From contig CP006977.1 in assembly GCA_000508305.1 (NCBI GenBank), positions 1,210,621-1,274,620 on the forward strand: a stretch of 64,000 nucleotides of DNA, written 5' to 3'. The position numbers and the translations under genes are program-made. The notes under the pieces were generated by a model. That model saw nothing but the letters and a program-made list of their open reading frames with translations, did not search any database and was not told the DNA's origin. Below are positions 1 to 8,898 of the stretch, in pieces. The DNA is from Sulfolobus acidocaldarius SUSAZ. Lineage in GTDB: Archaea > Thermoproteota > Thermoprotei_A > Sulfolobales > Sulfolobaceae. The stretch's first letter is position 1, and each line of letters opens with the position of its first letter.

Positions 1-1
1 A

Positions 2-481
2 GTTAGGCTTGATACTCCATCAAGTAGAAGGGGAAACTTCAGGAAGATTATCCAAGAGATTAGATGGACTCTGAATATACATGGATATGGTCATATTAAG
101 ATCTTCGTAAGTGGTGGGATAGATGAAGATGATGTGGTTAAATTAAGGGATATAGTGGACGGTTTTGGTGTGGGGACCAGCATATCTTTTCCACAGAGCG
201 TTGATTTTAGTGCTGATATCGTTGAAAAGTACGTGAATGGACAATGGATTCCGTTTACCAAGAGAGGTAAATGGCCTGGAGCTAAACAGGTATATAGGTG
301 TGGTGATTCACCAGATAGTGATATTATTACTCTATTAGACGACTATCCACCGGCTAATTTGAATTGTAAGCCCTTACTGGTAAAGTATATCGAGAATGGT
401 AAAATAATAAGGGATATACCTACAGCTAAGGAGATAAGGGAGTATGTTATATCGCAGCTTAAAAAGCTACCTAATCTATAA
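2..481 (+). CDS. Nicotinate phosphoribosyltransferase, C-terminal part (5' truncated by window edge)
   Basis: The reading frame is open from base 2 and ends at TAA 479-481, so the N-terminal part lies outside the window. The visible ~159 residues contain [11 protein letters not shown], then IFVSGGID and FGVGTSIS. These match the phosphate-binding end of the type II phosphoribosyltransferase barrel in archaeal nicotinate phosphoribosyltransferases, which join nicotinate and PRPP to make nicotinate mononucleotide for NAD salvage. The C-terminal [13 protein letters not shown] stretch is also usual for this family. An internal ATG at 134 is not the start, because family homology continues upstream of it. 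The 3' end overlaps the convergent PhoU-like gene by 11 nt. Confidence 0.85.
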   Translation, partial: VRLDTPSSRRGNFRKIIQEIRWTLNIHGYGHIKIFVSGGIDEDDVVKLRDIVDGFGVGTSISFPQSVDFSADIVEKYVNGQWIPFTKRGKWPGAKQVYRCGDSPDSDIITLLDDYPPANLNCKPLLVKYIENGKIIRDIPTAKEIREYVISQLKKLPNL

Positions 482-1523
482 GAATCTCCTTTATATTTTC
501 TAGGCTTCTATTGAACGCAATTTCTACTATTGGTTCCATTCTTCTTATAGCATTATATAACCTTAGATGAAGTGATCTAACAACTATTGAAACTCTGTAA
601 TTCTTAGTATTTTTACTATTTGTTGTTTCAAAATTGGTTGACTCTGTTATTAGGACTCTCCTTAATGTTCTTAGTTCCTCCATTGTCTCATTTATTATCT
701 TCATATCTTCTTTGCTTAACGCTCTTGTTGCATGGTCAATCAGAACTATTGCTTGTTCTATTAAATCATATGTTTTATTCCAGTTATCCTTCACTTCTTC
801 AAGTTCTTGTGGAGTTAGAGAAAGTAGATCGTTTACAGCTTCACTTACCTCATCTGCAGCCTCTTCTATAGCTTTTATCAAAATTCTATTTCCGATAAGT
901 TGTATTCTCTTGACACCTATCATATAAGCCAAGCTTCTGTTAGTTTGAGATAGTAAAAGTTGTCTTAACGCAAGGTAATATAATCTATCTATTTCTTTCT
1001 CTAATTCTACTGTTTCCTGCAGAAAAGTTCTACTTGCCTCTTTTATTCCTAAATTAAGGTAATGTAGCATTTGCTTTAAATTGGTTGCTAATCTATTGAG
1101 AAGACTTGTCATGGTATATTTGGTTGGGTCAAGGAATGACTGTATTTGAACGTAATCTATGGTTTGGGTTGTTATTTCATATCCTATTAAACTTCTAACA
1201 GCTTCCTTTATTTTTCTTAGTAAATCTTCACTAAATGCCTTCTCTTTACTTTCTATGTCGATCTTGTCAAAACCTAATATATATAAGCCATAGATAATTC
1301 TAGTAATAATTTCAGGCATTACTGTGTTAGATATGGAAACTTTCATTTCTCTACTTACGTTTTGTACTTTCATATTTGGTGGATATACTTTCAAGCTTCC
1401 ATCTTCATCCACTTCAAGATATACGCTTTCACCTGAGGATAAACCTACTTCTTTAACCCATTCTGCTGGAAGAGATATCATTAGTGTAGATTTTCCAAAT
1501 TTTTGAACTCTTCTAACTTCCAT
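471..1523 (-). CDS. AbrB-PhoU domain regulator (phosphate uptake regulator-like)
   Basis: The first ~48 residues form a swapped-hairpin AbrB/SpoVT-type DNA-binding domain ([20 protein letters not shown]...L..G..V.L.V). A long all-helical region follows, with two PhoU-like helical bundles at roughly residues 110-330. Archaeal proteins with this architecture are annotated as PhoU-related phosphate uptake regulators. No Pst transporter is next to it here, so the phosphate link is family knowledge only. I place the start at ATG 1523. An in-frame GTG three codons upstream (1532) is possible. A TATA-like tatataa on the minus strand lies about 22-25 nt before the ATG, suggesting a leaderless mRNA. 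Confidence 0.75.
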   Translation of the reverse strand: MEVRRVQKFGKSTLMISLPAEWVKEVGLSSGESVYLEVDEDGSLKVYPPNMKVQNVSREMKVSISNTVMPEIITRIIYGLYILGFDKIDIESKEKAFSEDLLRKIKEAVRSLIGYEITTQTIDYVQIQSFLDPTKYTMTSLLNRLATNLKQMLHYLNLGIKEASRTFLQETVELEKEIDRLYYLALRQLLLSQTNRSLAYMIGVKRIQLIGNRILIKAIEEAADEVSEAVNDLLSLTPQELEEVKDNWNKTYDLIEQAIVLIDHATRALSKEDMKIINETMEELRTLRRVLITESTNFETTNSKNTKNYRVSIVVRSLHLRLYNAIRRMEPIVEIAFNRSLENIKEILID

Positions 1524-1584
1524 GTTAACCACTTTTACATGTTATATACACTTCAATATCTTATAAAAGTAGTTTAAATATGTT

Positions 1585-2574
1585 TCAGAGTGTTTTAATC
1601 TCTGGTATTCTACCATAATCTTTCAGGTAAACATAACCACTATCTGTTGATGGTATAAGCCTAACTCCATAGGGTCTTCTTTTAACAATCTGTAAAACCA
1701 TTGAATCCTTTAGAATTTTTCTTATTAAATCATAATCTTTCTTTATGACCACCATATCTATACCTGCAACACACACAGATGTAAGAAGAAAAAGTCCTTG
1801 CAACGTTAAAGTTCCCTCATTAACTCTTTCTATTAGAACGTTGTCTTCAGCAACTGGTAACATTACTTCTGAAAATCCTATGGGAGTAATTTTCAATTTC
1901 CATGCCATTTCAAAAATTTCCTTATTTATTTCAGCCACAGTAGACATATTTCCGAAGGAAAATAATTTTCCGCTCCTCTTCTCTATTATTTCAGCAACAC
2001 TCTCTTCCTTCCAAGGTGATAGAGAGACATCGATACCTAGATATTTTAGCTTAAGCTGGGAAGAAATTTTTTTAGCATATTCATCAGCAACAGAAAGCGC
2101 TTTTTGTGCATTACCATCTAAGAATTCCCTTGGATAGATTAATGAGATAGCCATGGAGTCTATCAATGTGTTTGCACTACCTACAGGAAAATACGGAGTG
2201 GTAAGAAAGTCATCGTAAATTAAAACAGCTACTCTTGTAGCAAGCTGAGGTTCTAGGTCATAAATAAATTTTGAGACATTATCTATGTAAGAAGGGTTAT
2301 TAAGTAGAATTGATCCGTAAAAGTTCTCATTTACGGATAATATATCTTTTATTAATGACAGATTATCTTTTTGAGACAAGTGAATAATAGAATATATTAT
2401 GTCGTTGTTTTCTGGTATTTTTCCTATAATTTTTTCATTTAAGGATTTAGGCGGAAACGCAATTCGCTTAGACCAAATCAAACTATCATTTATACTAGAT
2501 AACTGGTTAGCATAGTTTTCTATTTTATCTTTATCTATATTTGAAGCAAATATAGTTAATGCTCTTATTTTCAT
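1585..2574 (-). CDS. DUF711 / UPF0210 family protein
   Basis: A 329-residue protein with hallmarks of the DUF711 (UPF0210) family: the LGIDVSLSPW segment around residue 180, the SVAEIIE segment, and GFSEVMLPVAED around residue 235. The family has a glycyl-radical-enzyme-like (PFL-like) fold, but its biochemical role is unknown. It has no signal peptide or membrane segment and should be cytosolic. It starts at ATG 2574 and is divergent from the DsrE-like gene, with only 53 bp between the start codons, so the two promoters must overlap. Family assignment is from remembered motifs. Confidence 0.72.
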   Translation of the reverse strand: MKIRALTIFASNIDKDKIENYANQLSSINDSLIWSKRIAFPPKSLNEKIIGKIPENNDIIYSIIHLSQKDNLSLIKDILSVNENFYGSILLNNPSYIDNVSKFIYDLEPQLATRVAVLIYDDFLTTPYFPVGSANTLIDSMAISLIYPREFLDGNAQKALSVADEYAKKISSQLKLKYLGIDVSLSPWKEESVAEIIEKRSGKLFSFGNMSTVAEINKEIFEMAWKLKITPIGFSEVMLPVAEDNVLIERVNEGTLTLQGLFLLTSVCVAGIDMVVIKKDYDLIRKILKDSMVLQIVKRRPYGVRLIPSTDSGYVYLKDYGRIPEIKTL

Positions 2575-2627
2575 TGTTAATCTTAGACTGACTAAAGTAT
2601 TTTAGTTTTAATGAGGATTTAGATAAC

Positions 2628-3023
2628 GTGGCAAAATTAACGATATTAGTTTCGAACAATAGCCTTGACTCACTTTATCATGCATTAGCATTGGCATTAT
2701 CAGCAAGAGCTCTGAGCTGGGAAGTAAAGGTTTTTGTAGTGTCACAAGCGGTCACGTTATTTTTAAAATCAAGTAAGAAGTCTTTTTCGTTACCCTTTTT
2801 TGCAAGATTTTTTGTAAGAAGGCAAATGAAAAGGCTTAATTTACCTGAGATAGAGAAAATGATTAATGAAGCGATTAAAGAGGGAGTAGAATTTTATGTG
2901 GATGAGATAGGTATTAAAATGTTAAATGCTAGTCCCGACGACTTATATGATGGTGTAAAATTATCTGGAAGTATTTCCTTCCTAAAAGATGCTAAGGAAT
3001 CAGAGGTGGTGATTTCGCTTTGA
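2628..3023 (+). CDS. DsrE/DsrF-like family protein
   Basis: A 131-residue protein starting at GTG 2628. The N-terminus (KLTILVSNNSLDSLYHALALALSARALSWEVKVFVV) has the strand-helix-strand start of the DsrE/DsrF/TusD-like fold, where small proteins handle sulfane sulfur or act as scaffolds. No cysteine is visible, so a direct persulfide-carrying role is unlikely; it may be a structural partner. The next gene, a TusA-like sulfur carrier, overlaps it by 4 nt (TTGA), which strongly suggests translational coupling and joint function in sulfur transfer. It was likely transcribed from the divergent promoter shared with the DUF711 gene. Confidence 0.7.
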   Translation: MAKLTILVSNNSLDSLYHALALALSARALSWEVKVFVVSQAVTLFLKSSKKSFSLPFFARFFVRRQMKRLNLPEIEKMINEAIKEGVEFYVDEIGIKMLNASPDDLYDGVKLSGSISFLKDAKESEVVISL

Positions 3024-3244
3024 TTACAATAGATTCAGATGATATATGCCCGGTTATTTTACTCAAAGTCTTAAGAGTATTTAAAGAGGCTAAGGATAAG
3101 GACGAAATTATAGTTAAAAGTAAATGGCAGGCTGTGGTTCAGGAACTAGATAAATGGTGTAGGGAGACTGGAAACGAGTATCTGGGATGGAATAAGGATG
3201 GAGAAAAATATGTGGTAAGAATCAGGGTCAATAAAGGAGAGTAA
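3020..3244 (+). CDS. TusA/SirA-like sulfur carrier protein
   Basis: A 74-residue protein with a TTG start overlapping the upstream DsrE-like stop codon. The N-terminal DDICPVILLKVL contains the CP-x2-L type motif of TusA/SirA proteins, whose single conserved cysteine (C10) carries persulfide sulfur. A second cysteine (C47, DKWCRE) is not part of the standard motif. In thermoacidophilic archaea DsrE-TusA pairs take part in sulfur oxidation or in thiolation of tRNA and molybdopterin. No heterodisulfide-reductase-like genes are present here, and moaA is only 2 kb away, so either role is possible. Confidence 0.72.
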   Translation: MITIDSDDICPVILLKVLRVFKEAKDKDEIIVKSKWQAVVQELDKWCRETGNEYLGWNKDGEKYVVRIRVNKGE

Positions 3245-3291
3245 TTTTTAAAACCAATAGCAAGCATAGTGTATAAAGGCGATCAATATTT

Positions 3292-4179
3292 GTGTCCCAA
3301 AAGGAGTTCCACATTTTTGAAAATACTATAGATTTAATGGAGGGAATGTGGCCCACTCCTCTGCTAAGGTTAAATATAGGAGAGAACGTATGGGGGAAAT
3401 TGGAATTTTATAATCCGTTCAGTAGAAGTATAAAAGATAGAACAGCGCTATTTTTGTTTAAGCAGGCATTAAGGGAAAAAACAGAGAATATCGTAGAGGC
3501 TACATCAGGGAATATGGGAATTGCTATGGCTGCTCTATCCTCTATATTTAACATTAAGTTTACAGTATTTGTCCCAACCACTTCACCTGAAGTTTTTAAG
3601 GTAATGATTAAGTTATTGGGTTCTGAAGTAATTACAGCAGGCACTTCAACGATTGAGATCTTGCCTTTAGTAAAAAAGATGAGTCAATTAGGAAATTATA
3701 AACATTTAGATCAATTTCATAATGAAGTAAATGTTATTGCTCATTATGAAACCACTGCCAAAGAACTTGATCTACAAGCTAATGCTGCAGGTATTAAAAT
3801 AAAGCGAATTATCGCAAGCATGGGTACAGCTGGTCATATAGTTGGTGTATCTAAATACTTTAAGGAAAAATACGGTGACGAAGTCGAAATTATAGGTGTA
3901 GAGCCAAGTGAAGGAGAGAGAATACCAGGAATTAAAAGGGTTACGGAAGATAATAACTTCGTTAAAATTGCTAAAATAGACTCAGTAATTGATGTTGGTT
4001 TTAAAGACGCTTTAGAAGGTGTAAAAGAAGTTGCTAGGAAGTCAGGAATTTTAGTAGGGTTAAGCTCAGGGGCTACAGTGGCTGCTTATAAAAAATTGAG
4101 CGATACTAAAGGAGCTACTATACTTATATTCCCTGACGATGCTTTCAAATACGTAGAGGAACTAAAAGATGGTTTGTAA
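3292..4179 (+). CDS. PLP-dependent cysteine synthase-family enzyme
   Basis: A 295-residue fold-type II PLP enzyme starting at GTG 3292. SRSIKDRTA carries the Schiff-base lysine (K48), TSGNMG (71-76) contacts the substrate carboxylate, MGTAGH (177-182) forms the phosphate-binding loop, and LSSGAT near residue 255 is the conserved serine loop. It belongs to the O-acetyl- or O-phosphoserine sulfhydrylase / cystathionine beta-synthase group, which make cysteine from an activated serine and sulfide. The exact acceptor cannot be told from sequence alone. It is 47 nt downstream of the DsrE-TusA pair on the same strand, fitting a sulfur-assimilation neighbourhood. Length is close to the family norm. 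Confidence 0.82.
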   Translation: MSQKEFHIFENTIDLMEGMWPTPLLRLNIGENVWGKLEFYNPFSRSIKDRTALFLFKQALREKTENIVEATSGNMGIAMAALSSIFNIKFTVFVPTTSPEVFKVMIKLLGSEVITAGTSTIEILPLVKKMSQLGNYKHLDQFHNEVNVIAHYETTAKELDLQANAAGIKIKRIIASMGTAGHIVGVSKYFKEKYGDEVEIIGVEPSEGERIPGIKRVTEDNNFVKIAKIDSVIDVGFKDALEGVKEVARKSGILVGLSSGATVAAYKKLSDTKGATILIFPDDAFKYVEELKDGL

Positions 4180-4216
4180 ATAATTTTTTAAGGTATTACG
4201 ATACAACTATTATTTC

Positions 4217-4372
4217 GTGACTGAAGTTATATTAATTTTGAATAAAAAAGGAGATATATTGGATTTTTCTCCAAGAAATGTAGATGTAAGAAATATATTA
4301 AATGATATTAAACAAGAAGAAATATATGATGACGGTGAATTAATTAGGGTTAGAGGTATAGTTAATAAATAA
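4217..4372 (+). CDS. Small conserved-looking protein (51 aa), upstream of kinase-like gene
   Basis: A short open frame runs from GTG 4217 to TAA 4370-4372 and ends one base before the ATG of the kinase-like gene. It begins MTEVILILNKKGDILDF and ends ELIRVRGIVNK. A TATA-like run ttttttaagg lies about 26 nt before the GTG, the spacing of leaderless promoters elsewhere in this window. The codon composition and tight junction argue for a real gene in a two-gene operon. I do not recognise the family; the N-terminal beta-strand pattern is all that can be described. Confidence 0.55.
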   Translation: MTEVILILNKKGDILDFSPRNVDVRNILNDIKQEEIYDDGELIRVRGIVNK

Positions 4373-4373
4373 A

Positions 4374-5048
4374 ATGAAGATAGAGGATTTTTTCAGAAAT
4401 ATATACGTACAAACAAAAGTAGTGGATAGTGGAGATAGGAAAATAGTACTAAAATGTTACAATTCCTCTACTAGTTTCAAGTGGTATTTTATATCTCCTG
4501 CATTTAGGAGTTATCCGTATACTTCTAGTCCTTTAGAGAGAATGAGCAGAGAAATAAACTTTTTTACGTATAAGTGGACGAGTATAATAGTACCTAAAAT
4601 TATAGACTTTGACCTTGATTCTATGTGTTTATACAGGGAATATTTAGAAGGTAGAGAAGTTAGTGCAAGTGAAGATTATTTTGAATTAGGACATTCTTTA
4701 AAGTATATTCATTCAAAGGGATTTGCACTAGGAGATACAAAAGTTGAAAATTTTCTTATACCTCAAGACAATAAAATAATAACTGTAATAGATGCAGAAC
4801 AGTCAATAGAAACTGATTCTGTATCCCACTTTGCCTGGGATTTATTGGTCACAATTTTTTCAATATCTTACAAGTTCATTAAAAACCCTCAACTCTTTTA
4901 TGAAGTTGTAAATTCCTTTTTAGATGGTTATAACCCTATAAAAGAGGAGGCAAAGGAAATATTCGATATAAAATATATTTCACTAATTAGCCTTATTCCA
5001 TTATTTCATTATTCTTACCTTAGAAAAGCCATCGAGAGATTCTTATAA
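4374..5048 (+). CDS. Atypical small protein-kinase-like protein
   Basis: A 224-residue protein with the skeleton of a minimal eukaryote-like kinase (Bud32/RIO/ABC1-type size). IVLKCY provides the beta-3 lysine (K27), SREINFF a helix-C glutamate (E60), LGDTKVENF the catalytic loop with D121 and N126, and VIDAEQS the metal-binding aspartate (D140). The usual histidine before the catalytic Asp is replaced (GD in place of HGD), and DFG is DAE. It could be an active atypical kinase or aminoglycoside-phosphotransferase-like enzyme acting on a small molecule. Its start follows the 51-aa gene by one base, and its 3' end overlaps the convergent zinc-ribbon gene by 29 nt. Confidence 0.65.
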   Translation: MKIEDFFRNIYVQTKVVDSGDRKIVLKCYNSSTSFKWYFISPAFRSYPYTSSPLERMSREINFFTYKWTSIIVPKIIDFDLDSMCLYREYLEGREVSASEDYFELGHSLKYIHSKGFALGDTKVENFLIPQDNKIITVIDAEQSIETDSVSHFAWDLLVTIFSISYKFIKNPQLFYEVVNSFLDGYNPIKEEAKEIFDIKYISLISLIPLFHYSYLRKAIERFL

Positions 5049-5220
5049 GTAACTCGTTATTTTCTGACTTTGATACTGTTATCAGTTCATCATTAATTCT
5101 GGTTCCACATGCGGGACACCTGTAAAAGTATCTGATCAGTCTTTTTCCATCACTTGTATTCTCAGCTTCCACTATGAAATCCATTTTAATATTGCATCTT
5201 GGGCAGAGTAATTCTCTCAT
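5020..5220 (-). CDS. Small zinc-ribbon protein
   Basis: A 66-residue protein with two CxxC knuckles, ELLCPRCNIKM near the N-terminus and YRCPACGTRI around residue 35, spaced like a treble-clef or rubredoxin-like zinc ribbon. The tail ITVSKSENNELLIRISRWLF carries no further motif. It is probably a nucleic-acid- or protein-binding adaptor, but no specific family is recognised. I chose ATG 5220 over a TTG one codon upstream. It is divergent from moaA (37 nt between starts) and its 3' end overlaps the kinase-like gene on the opposite strand. Confidence 0.65.
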   Translation of the reverse strand: MRELLCPRCNIKMDFIVEAENTSDGKRLIRYFYRCPACGTRINDELITVSKSENNELLIRISRWLF

Positions 5221-5256
5221 CAATTTATTAGGGTCTAAAACGAAGTTAAAAATGTA

Positions 5257-6198
5257 ATGAAAGACGTTTATGGTAGGGAATTAGAAGATTTAAGAATTAC
5301 ACTTACCCATGCTTGCAATTTCACTTGCTTCTTTTGCCATATGGAAGGAGAAAATGATGGTGATAGTCTGTTAAGTGCAGATCAAATTAGCCTAGTTGCT
5401 CAGATAGGAATGGAATTCGGGATAAGGACTGTGAAACTCACAGGCGGAGAACCTACATTAAGAAGAGATTTACCCGAAATAATATCTAAGTTGAAAGAGG
5501 TTGGTATAAAAGAAGTCTCCATGACCACTAATGGATATTTGTTAAAAGAATTAGCTGGGAAATTAAAGGACGCAGGGTTAGATCGAGTTAATATTAGTCT
5601 GCATTCTATAGATCCAGTCATTTTTAAAGAGGTGACAGGAGTTAATGTTCTAAGTAAAGTTGTCGAAGGAATAGAAGAGGCTAAGAAAGTAGGATTAAGA
5701 CCATTAAAACTAAATTACGTTGTAACAAGAAAGAATGCTAAAGGTGTATTTGAGTTTATTAATTTTGCAAGTGGCAGTAATATAGACGAAATTCACCTAA
5801 TAGAGTTACATCCAGTAGGTTTAGGTAAAGAGGCTTTCTATACTCACGTTGATATGTTAGATATTGAAGGTCGCTTGAACGAGGATTGTACTTTGATAGA
5901 GATCAGAAATAAACACAAGAGACCAAGATATAAGTGTGGAAATCTTGTGGTTGAAGTTGTTAAACCTTACGCCAATCCTATATTTTGTAGTGGTTGTAAC
6001 AGAATAAGGCTCACAGTAGACGGAAAATTAAAAACATGCTTATACAGAGATGATAAGGTTATAGATATTAGCGACATCATTAAAAGTAGTTACAGCATAA
6101 TAGAAAAGGAAGAGTTATTAAGGGAGGCATATAGATTAGCAATTCTAATAAGGGAGCCAAACTTTAGATTTAAGTATGAGACTTCAAAAACTGGATAG
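5257..6198 (+). CDS. moaA: GTP 3',8-cyclase MoaA (molybdenum cofactor biosynthesis)
   Basis: A radical SAM enzyme of 313 residues that starts molybdopterin synthesis by converting GTP to 3',8-cyclo-GTP. The N-terminal cluster motif is CNFTCFFC (C20, C24, C27) and [11 protein letters not shown] follows at 61-71. The C-terminal substrate cluster motif [11 protein letters not shown]...KTC uses C244, C247 and C261, as in MoaA. The protein ends SKTG rather than the usual terminal Gly-Gly, so the C-terminal tail may differ. A TATA-like atttatta lies about 30 nt upstream of ATG 5257. The last 23 nt overlap the prolidase gene. S. acidocaldarius-type organisms need the cofactor for molybdenum or tungsten oxidoreductases. 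Confidence 0.93.
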   Translation: MKDVYGRELEDLRITLTHACNFTCFFCHMEGENDGDSLLSADQISLVAQIGMEFGIRTVKLTGGEPTLRRDLPEIISKLKEVGIKEVSMTTNGYLLKELAGKLKDAGLDRVNISLHSIDPVIFKEVTGVNVLSKVVEGIEEAKKVGLRPLKLNYVVTRKNAKGVFEFINFASGSNIDEIHLIELHPVGLGKEAFYTHVDMLDIEGRLNEDCTLIEIRNKHKRPRYKCGNLVVEVVKPYANPIFCSGCNRIRLTVDGKLKTCLYRDDKVIDISDIIKSSYSIIEKEELLREAYRLAILIREPNFRFKYETSKTG

Positions 6199-7273
6199 AA
6201 TTTTGGAGGAACGAGATGTAAAAAATGCTATTATTATTGGTGGAGCAAATATATTTTATTTAACTGGTTACGATTACATATCAACAGATTTTGCCAATAC
6301 TGTAGCCTTAATTTATAATGATAGTGTTCCCATTCTTGTAGTTCCGGTTCTAGAGAAAAATAGAGCACAATCTAAGGTAGGAGATAAGATAGAGATAGTT
6401 GCATACAGTTCTTATCAAGTTTCTGATGACGTAATTAGGGGTAGTTTAGTGGACGTCATTTCAAGATATATAGAGACTGATAGAAGGATTGCGATAGACA
6501 TGCTATATTCAGGTTCAATGTTTTATCTTTCCTTATCTAAGAAAATTAGTAGTGAAAATCTTGTGGATGTATCTAAAGATTTTTACATTATAAGAGCTAA
6601 GAAAGAGCCTGAAGAACTTGAACTTATAAAGAAAGCAGGGGATATTACGAGTTCGGCTATGAAAATCTCCTCTGAGAAAATTCATGAAGAATCCGTTTCA
6701 GAGAAACAGTTAGCAGGATTAATAGATATGACAATGAGGAATGAGGGAGCTGAAGAATATGCATTCTCCTCTATTGTTGCTTTTGCTGAGAATTCCGCTT
6801 TTCCACATCATATTCCAACAGATAGAACTATCAAAAATGGTGAAAATGCGGTAATAGATATTGGTGCAAGATATAATAATTATTGCTTTGATAGTACTAG
6901 AACTTTCGTTAAGAGTAACAATGATGAAGTAAAGAAAGTCTATGAAATAGTCCTTCAAGCCCAAGAAGAAGCAATAGACGCAGTGCGAGATGGAACAAGA
7001 GCATCAGAAATCGATAGGATAGCTAGAAATGTAATAGAGAAAGCGGGATACGGTAAATATTTCGTTCATTCGACTGGTCATGGTGTAGGAATAGAGATTC
7101 ATGAGTATCCTTCCATTTCATTGAGTTCTGATGCTATACTTGAAGAGAATATGGTAATTACAGTAGAGCCAGGTATTTACCTTAAAGGAAAGTTCGGAAT
7201 TAGAATTGAAGATACAATAATTCTCACAAAGAAGAAACCTATCGTACTTGAGACTATTTATAAGTATCTATAA
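6176..7273 (+). CDS. pepQ: M24-family aminopeptidase / Xaa-Pro dipeptidase
   Basis: A 365-residue M24 metallopeptidase. It has an N-terminal creatinase-like domain (about 1-130) and a C-terminal pita-bread domain with the metal ligands in order: [15 protein letters not shown] (two Asp), [13 protein letters not shown] (His), VEPGIYL (Glu) and GIRIEDT (Glu). This set is typical of Xaa-Pro dipeptidases and aminopeptidases P, which cleave bonds before proline during peptide recycling. Whether it takes dipeptides or longer peptides is not clear from sequence. It starts at ATG 6176 inside the end of moaA (23-nt overlap), so translation is probably coupled. Confidence 0.87.
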   Translation: MRLQKLDRILEERDVKNAIIIGGANIFYLTGYDYISTDFANTVALIYNDSVPILVVPVLEKNRAQSKVGDKIEIVAYSSYQVSDDVIRGSLVDVISRYIETDRRIAIDMLYSGSMFYLSLSKKISSENLVDVSKDFYIIRAKKEPEELELIKKAGDITSSAMKISSEKIHEESVSEKQLAGLIDMTMRNEGAEEYAFSSIVAFAENSAFPHHIPTDRTIKNGENAVIDIGARYNNYCFDSTRTFVKSNNDEVKKVYEIVLQAQEEAIDAVRDGTRASEIDRIARNVIEKAGYGKYFVHSTGHGVGIEIHEYPSISLSSDAILEENMVITVEPGIYLKGKFGIRIEDTIILTKKKPIVLETIYKYL

Positions 7274-7339
7274 AAAGACCAATCAAAATTTTTAGCATTA
7301 ACATTTTAATAATGTCATCGCACAACTATATTACTTGGT

Positions 7340-7969
7340 ATGGAACAGGAAAGTTTAAATCAAGAAAGACTCGTTGAGGAAATTGCAAAGAGAGTCAAGG
7401 AGATTCTACAGCTTATTGGTGAAGATACTGAAAGAGAGGGACTTAAGGAAACACCAGAGAGAGTAGCAAAGGCTTTACTTGAAATGACGTCAGCTTTGAG
7501 ATCTCCTCAACCCTATATAAAGGTATTTTCCTTAGCAGAAAATGAAAATTCCAGTGTAGAAGATCAAATAGTTCTAGTAAAGGATATTTCGTTTTCGTCA
7601 TTATGTGAACATCATTTACTGCCAATAATAGGAAAGGTCCATGTTGCATATGTTGTTGGTAAGAGCGGAAAAGTAGCTGGCTTAAGTAAAATAATAAGGC
7701 TTGTAAATTATTATGCGTCAAGACCACAGATCCAGGAAAGACTAGTGGAACAAATTGCAGAAGCCATTATGAAGAGCGATATTCAACCGAAAGGAGTTAT
7801 GGTAATTGGAGATGCATTGCATATGTGTACTTATGTTAGAGGGGTAAAGGATAGGGAAGCTAGCTTAATATCATTATCCACTAGAGGAATATTCAGCACG
7901 AAACCTTCCTTGAAGAGTCAGGTATTTAGGCTGATTAACACGTCTAAGAAGTCATCAACTTTTTTATGA
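7340..7969 (+). CDS. folE: GTP cyclohydrolase I (FolE-type)
   Basis: A 209-residue FolE1-family enzyme that converts GTP to dihydroneopterin triphosphate. The motif LCEHHLLP contains zinc ligands C89 and H92, and HMCTYVRGV supplies the third ligand C163. [16 protein letters not shown] at about 34-49 and [20 protein letters not shown] are typical. In Sulfolobales the product may feed tetrahydropterin cofactors and 7-deazaguanine (archaeosine) tRNA modification. A beta-RFAP synthase homologue 4 kb away supports pterin use. It has its own TATA-like acattttaat upstream. The last ~18 residues look like a lineage-specific tail. Confidence 0.92.
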   Translation: MEQESLNQERLVEEIAKRVKEILQLIGEDTEREGLKETPERVAKALLEMTSALRSPQPYIKVFSLAENENSSVEDQIVLVKDISFSSLCEHHLLPIIGKVHVAYVVGKSGKVAGLSKIIRLVNYYASRPQIQERLVEQIAEAIMKSDIQPKGVMVIGDALHMCTYVRGVKDREASLISLSTRGIFSTKPSLKSQVFRLINTSKKSSTFL

Positions 7970-7992
7970 GCTAGTGCGATATATAATTTGAA

Positions 7993-8895
7993 TTGAGTGA
8001 TTCGAAAAATAAAATAATTAATATCCTAAAAAATTACGGTGAGTTATCACAATCAGATTTAGTGAAACTTAGTCAAATGTCTAAGAGTAGAGTATCGGAG
8101 ATATTATCAGAATTGGAGAAAGATGGTATAATTGAAAGAAGAAGACTAATAGGAAAGAACTTAGCAATCAGATTATCTTCTAGCAAATTTTTGAGTATTG
8201 GTATAATAAAGGCTGCTGAATATCCTTTTGTGGTTCCTTTCGTAAGGTCTTTAAGAGATAAGGGATTCATTGTTGATGTGAAAATTTACAATAATGGTTT
8301 AGATCTAACGAGAGACTTAGCTACAGGAAAAATAGATATGGGTTTCTCGCCCCTGGTTACTCAATTAATATTTCAAAAAATTTTCAATGATTTTAAGATA
8401 ATTGCAGGAGGAGCAAGGGGAGGAGGTGCAATAGTAGGAAATAGCCTGGACAGTTACATAGGCTCTACTGCATTATCTAGTATGGAATTATGGACAATGC
8501 TCTTTGACCCTCATCTAGATATTGTAGAGTATGAGAGTCCTGAACATTTAATTATGTCGTTAAATACCAAAAGAACTAATGCCATAAGTATATGGGAGCC
8601 CTATCCCACCATACTTACGAGAAATGGATATAAGATTCTTCATAGATTTGATGAGCATAATTGTTGTACATTAGCTGTTAATACTAAGTTAGATTCAGAA
8701 TTTTTATTAAAAATATACTACGATAGTTTTGAGAAGTTTCTATCACAAAAGGATAGATGGATACAGGATTATTCAAACCTTGTTGGAATAGAATATAATA
8801 TTTTAAAAGAAGCTACAAATAATTATATTTTTGATCCAATTATAGATTTAGAATATATTAAAAAGAATCTTAGAAGAAATAATGTTTTGGTGTAG
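7993..8895 (+). CDS. HTH regulator fused to a solute-binding-protein-like domain
   Basis: A 300-residue protein starting at TTG 7993. Residues 1-65 form a winged-helix domain (LSQSDLVKLSQMSKSRVSEILSELEKDGII) of the MarR/IclR-like kind. Residues ~70-290 resemble the NMT1/TauA-type periplasmic binding fold (RSLRDKGFIVDVKIYNNGLD, GKIDMGFSPLVTQ, NAISIWEPYP). There is no signal peptide, so the ligand domain is cytosolic and probably senses a small metabolite, in the way LysR or ModE-like sensors do. It follows folE by 23 nt on the same strand, so pterin- or cofactor-linked regulation is conceivable but unproven. It converges on glnA with only 3 nt between them. Confidence 0.7.
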   Translation: MSDSKNKIINILKNYGELSQSDLVKLSQMSKSRVSEILSELEKDGIIERRRLIGKNLAIRLSSSKFLSIGIIKAAEYPFVVPFVRSLRDKGFIVDVKIYNNGLDLTRDLATGKIDMGFSPLVTQLIFQKIFNDFKIIAGGARGGGAIVGNSLDSYIGSTALSSMELWTMLFDPHLDIVEYESPEHLIMSLNTKRTNAISIWEPYPTILTRNGYKILHRFDEHNCCTLAVNTKLDSEFLLKIYYDSFEKFLSQKDRWIQDYSNLVGIEYNILKEATNNYIFDPIIDLEYIKKNLRRNNVLV

Positions 8896-8898
8896 TTT

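Noticed and set aside
620-927. Two overlapping plus-strand frames within the PhoU-like gene
   Set aside because: Mirror frames of the minus-strand gene, rich in Ser/Leu, without promoters; the minus-strand frame has clear AbrB and PhoU features.
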